From the NCBI GenBank assembly GCA_964554265.1, contig CAZKOB010000075.1, positions 1-16,155 of the forward strand: a stretch of 16,155 nt of DNA, in the 5' to 3' direction. Of the stretch, positions 15,397 to 16,155 are shown piece after piece (positions within the stretch are counted from its first letter, which is position 1; each line of letters begins with the position of its first letter). The notes below the pieces were generated by a model that was given only the letters and a program-made list of their open reading frames with translations, was not told the DNA's origin and searched no databases. Both the position numbers and the translations under genes were made by a program. The DNA is from RGIG8745 sp964554265 (lineage in GTDB: Bacteria > Bacteroidota > Bacteroidia > Bacteroidales > Bacteroidaceae).

Positions 15397-15975
15397 ATGA
15401 AAGTAGGTGTTTACGGAGGTTCGTTCAATCCGATACATGTCGGGCATACCTCCTTGGCCAAGTCATTGTGTACACAAGGGCTTGTAGATGAAATATGGCT
15501 TCTCGTGTCTCCTCTCAATCCGTTGAAGCAAGACAGTAGGGCTGACATTCTTGCTTATGAAGAGCGGCTTGCGCTTGCCGGGATTGCCACAGAGGATGAA
15601 CCCTGTTTGCGTGTGTCCGATTTCGAATCGCGTCTGCCTGTCCCTTCGTACACTTACACTACATTGCAGAGACTTTCCGCGGCCTATCCCGAACATGACT
15701 TCTCGCTTGTGGTGGGTGCAGACAACTGGGCGCATTTCGACCGTTGGTATAAGTCGGATGAGATTATCAGCCGATACTCCATCATTGTCTATAAGCGTCC
15801 GGGGTACGACGTGTTGCCGTCGTCCCCCAATGTCATTGTCGCTGATACAGCTCTTTATGATATAAGCAGTACCCGAATCCGTGAGATGATCAGAAAGGGG
15901 ATTCGTCCTTCTGCCGACATGTTGTCTCCTAAAGTGTATGAGTATATAGTGTCCAATGGCTTTTATCGTTCCTGA
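15397..15975 (+). CDS. nadD: Nicotinate-nucleotide adenylyltransferase
   Basis: NadD adenylylates nicotinate mononucleotide to deamido-NAD in the cytosolic NAD pathway. With the ATG at 15397 the protein is 192 aa and opens MKVGVYGGSFNPIHVGH, the nucleotidyltransferase signature with HxGH at His14-His17. The second signature, ISSTRIR, is at residues 156-162. VVGADNWAHFDRWYKSDEI is also typical. The frame extends upstream to a TTG at 15325, but that extension lies inside the hairpin and precedes the conserved N-terminus, so it is rejected. It is the last recognised gene on the plus strand and is followed by tandem repeats. Confidence 0.96.
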   Translation: MKVGVYGGSFNPIHVGHTSLAKSLCTQGLVDEIWLLVSPLNPLKQDSRADILAYEERLALAGIATEDEPCLRVSDFESRLPVPSYTYTTLQRLSAAYPEHDFSLVVGADNWAHFDRWYKSDEIISRYSIIVYKRPGYDVLPSSPNVIVADTALYDISSTRIREMIRKGIRPSADMLSPKVYEYIVSNGFYRS

Positions 15976-16016
15976 TGCAGTGGAGGATGATATGCTGTCG
16001 TTTTTTGGCTGTTTCT

Positions 16017-16116
16017 TCACAGGCTAATCTTGTATTTCTTATGGATGTTAGAGGGTGTTTTCACAGACTCCTCTTGTAATTCTTATGGATGTATGGGATG
16101 TATTCACAGACTCCTC
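16017..16116. repeat. Tandem ~44-bp repeats after nadD
   Basis: Two related units, 16017-16060 (44 bp) and 16061-16103 (43 bp), share TCACAG at their start and TTCTTATGGATGT in the middle. A third start (TCACAGACTCCTC, 16104-16116) runs into the palindromic edge repeat. The second and third starts are identical over 13 bp. This looks like partial duplication next to, or derived from, the edge repeat element. No open frame is supported. Confidence 0.65.
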
Positions 16117-16155
16117 CGTCGCTTCGCGCCACGCCCTCCGTCGCAAGCTCCCCAA
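16099..16155. repeat. Palindromic interspersed repeat, right edge copy
   Basis: Positions 16099-16132 are the exact reverse complement of 26-59 (34 bp). Beyond 16132 the two copies diverge. The right copy carries a second CCTCCGTCGC (16135-16144, the first at 16113-16122) and ends in AAGCTCCCC, whereas the left copy has a perfect 21-bp palindrome there. They are thus two variants of one repeat family in opposite orientation. Confidence 0.75.

Noticed and set aside
16017..16116. Possible CRISPR array in the tandem units
   Set aside because: The units are imperfect and contiguous, without a constant repeat and variable spacers of similar length.
1..16155. A composite transposon bounded by the edge inverted repeats
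   Set aside because: The interior is core housekeeping genes, with no transposase or integrase. A contig break at a dispersed repeat explains the edges better.

Overview
The window is a run of chromosomal housekeeping genes from a member of the Bacteroidetes, most likely order Bacteroidales (Prevotella-like). Three things point there. The window carries a PorU/PorV pair of the type IX secretion system (T9SS), it has a DUF4290 gene, which I know only from Bacteroidetes, and its one clear promoter region carries TAnnTTTG-type -7 boxes. The well-studied Bacteroides thetaiotaomicron and B. fragilis lack a T9SS, so a Prevotella, Paraprevotella, Tannerella or Porphyromonas-like relative fits better. 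This is inference from gene content, with no database search.

Layout. (1) Positions 1-1060 hold no gene I recognise: a palindromic repeat at the very edge, AT-rich DNA with direct and inverted repeats, a nested stem structure, one short unidentified open frame (771-920) and two hairpins. (2) Positions 1064-13501 hold ten genes, all on the minus strand. In transcription order they are tsaB, a DUF4290 gene, murA, rimM, dxr, rseP, a fumarylacetoacetate hydrolase-family gene, porU, porV and ispF. Gaps are about 20-160 nt, so they could form one long operon or a few overlapping ones. (3) Positions 13502-13744 are a divergent promoter region. (4) Positions 13745-15975 hold three plus-strand genes, yicC, gmk and nadD, with a long imperfect inverted repeat between gmk and nadD. 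(5) Positions 15976-16155 hold tandem ~44-bp repeats and a second copy, inverted, of the left-edge repeat.

How the genes work together. Dxr and IspF are two steps of the MEP isoprenoid pathway. MurA starts peptidoglycan precursor synthesis. RseP is an intramembrane site-2 protease. PorU and PorV form the outer-membrane attachment complex that cleaves the C-terminal signal from T9SS cargo and anchors it on the surface. TsaB (tRNA t6A), RimM (30S maturation), Gmk (GMP to GDP), NadD (NAD synthesis) and YicC (RNase) are core information and nucleotide functions. The left half of the cluster is therefore envelope-centred.

No CRISPR array, phage, transposase, rRNA or tRNA gene was seen. The most interesting material is non-coding: several strong palindromic elements between genes, above all the ~115-nt one just upstream of nadD, and the shared 34-bp repeat at the two edges. 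The edge repeat suggests that the window is a whole contig whose assembly broke at an interspersed repeat. I found no convincing new multi-gene system.
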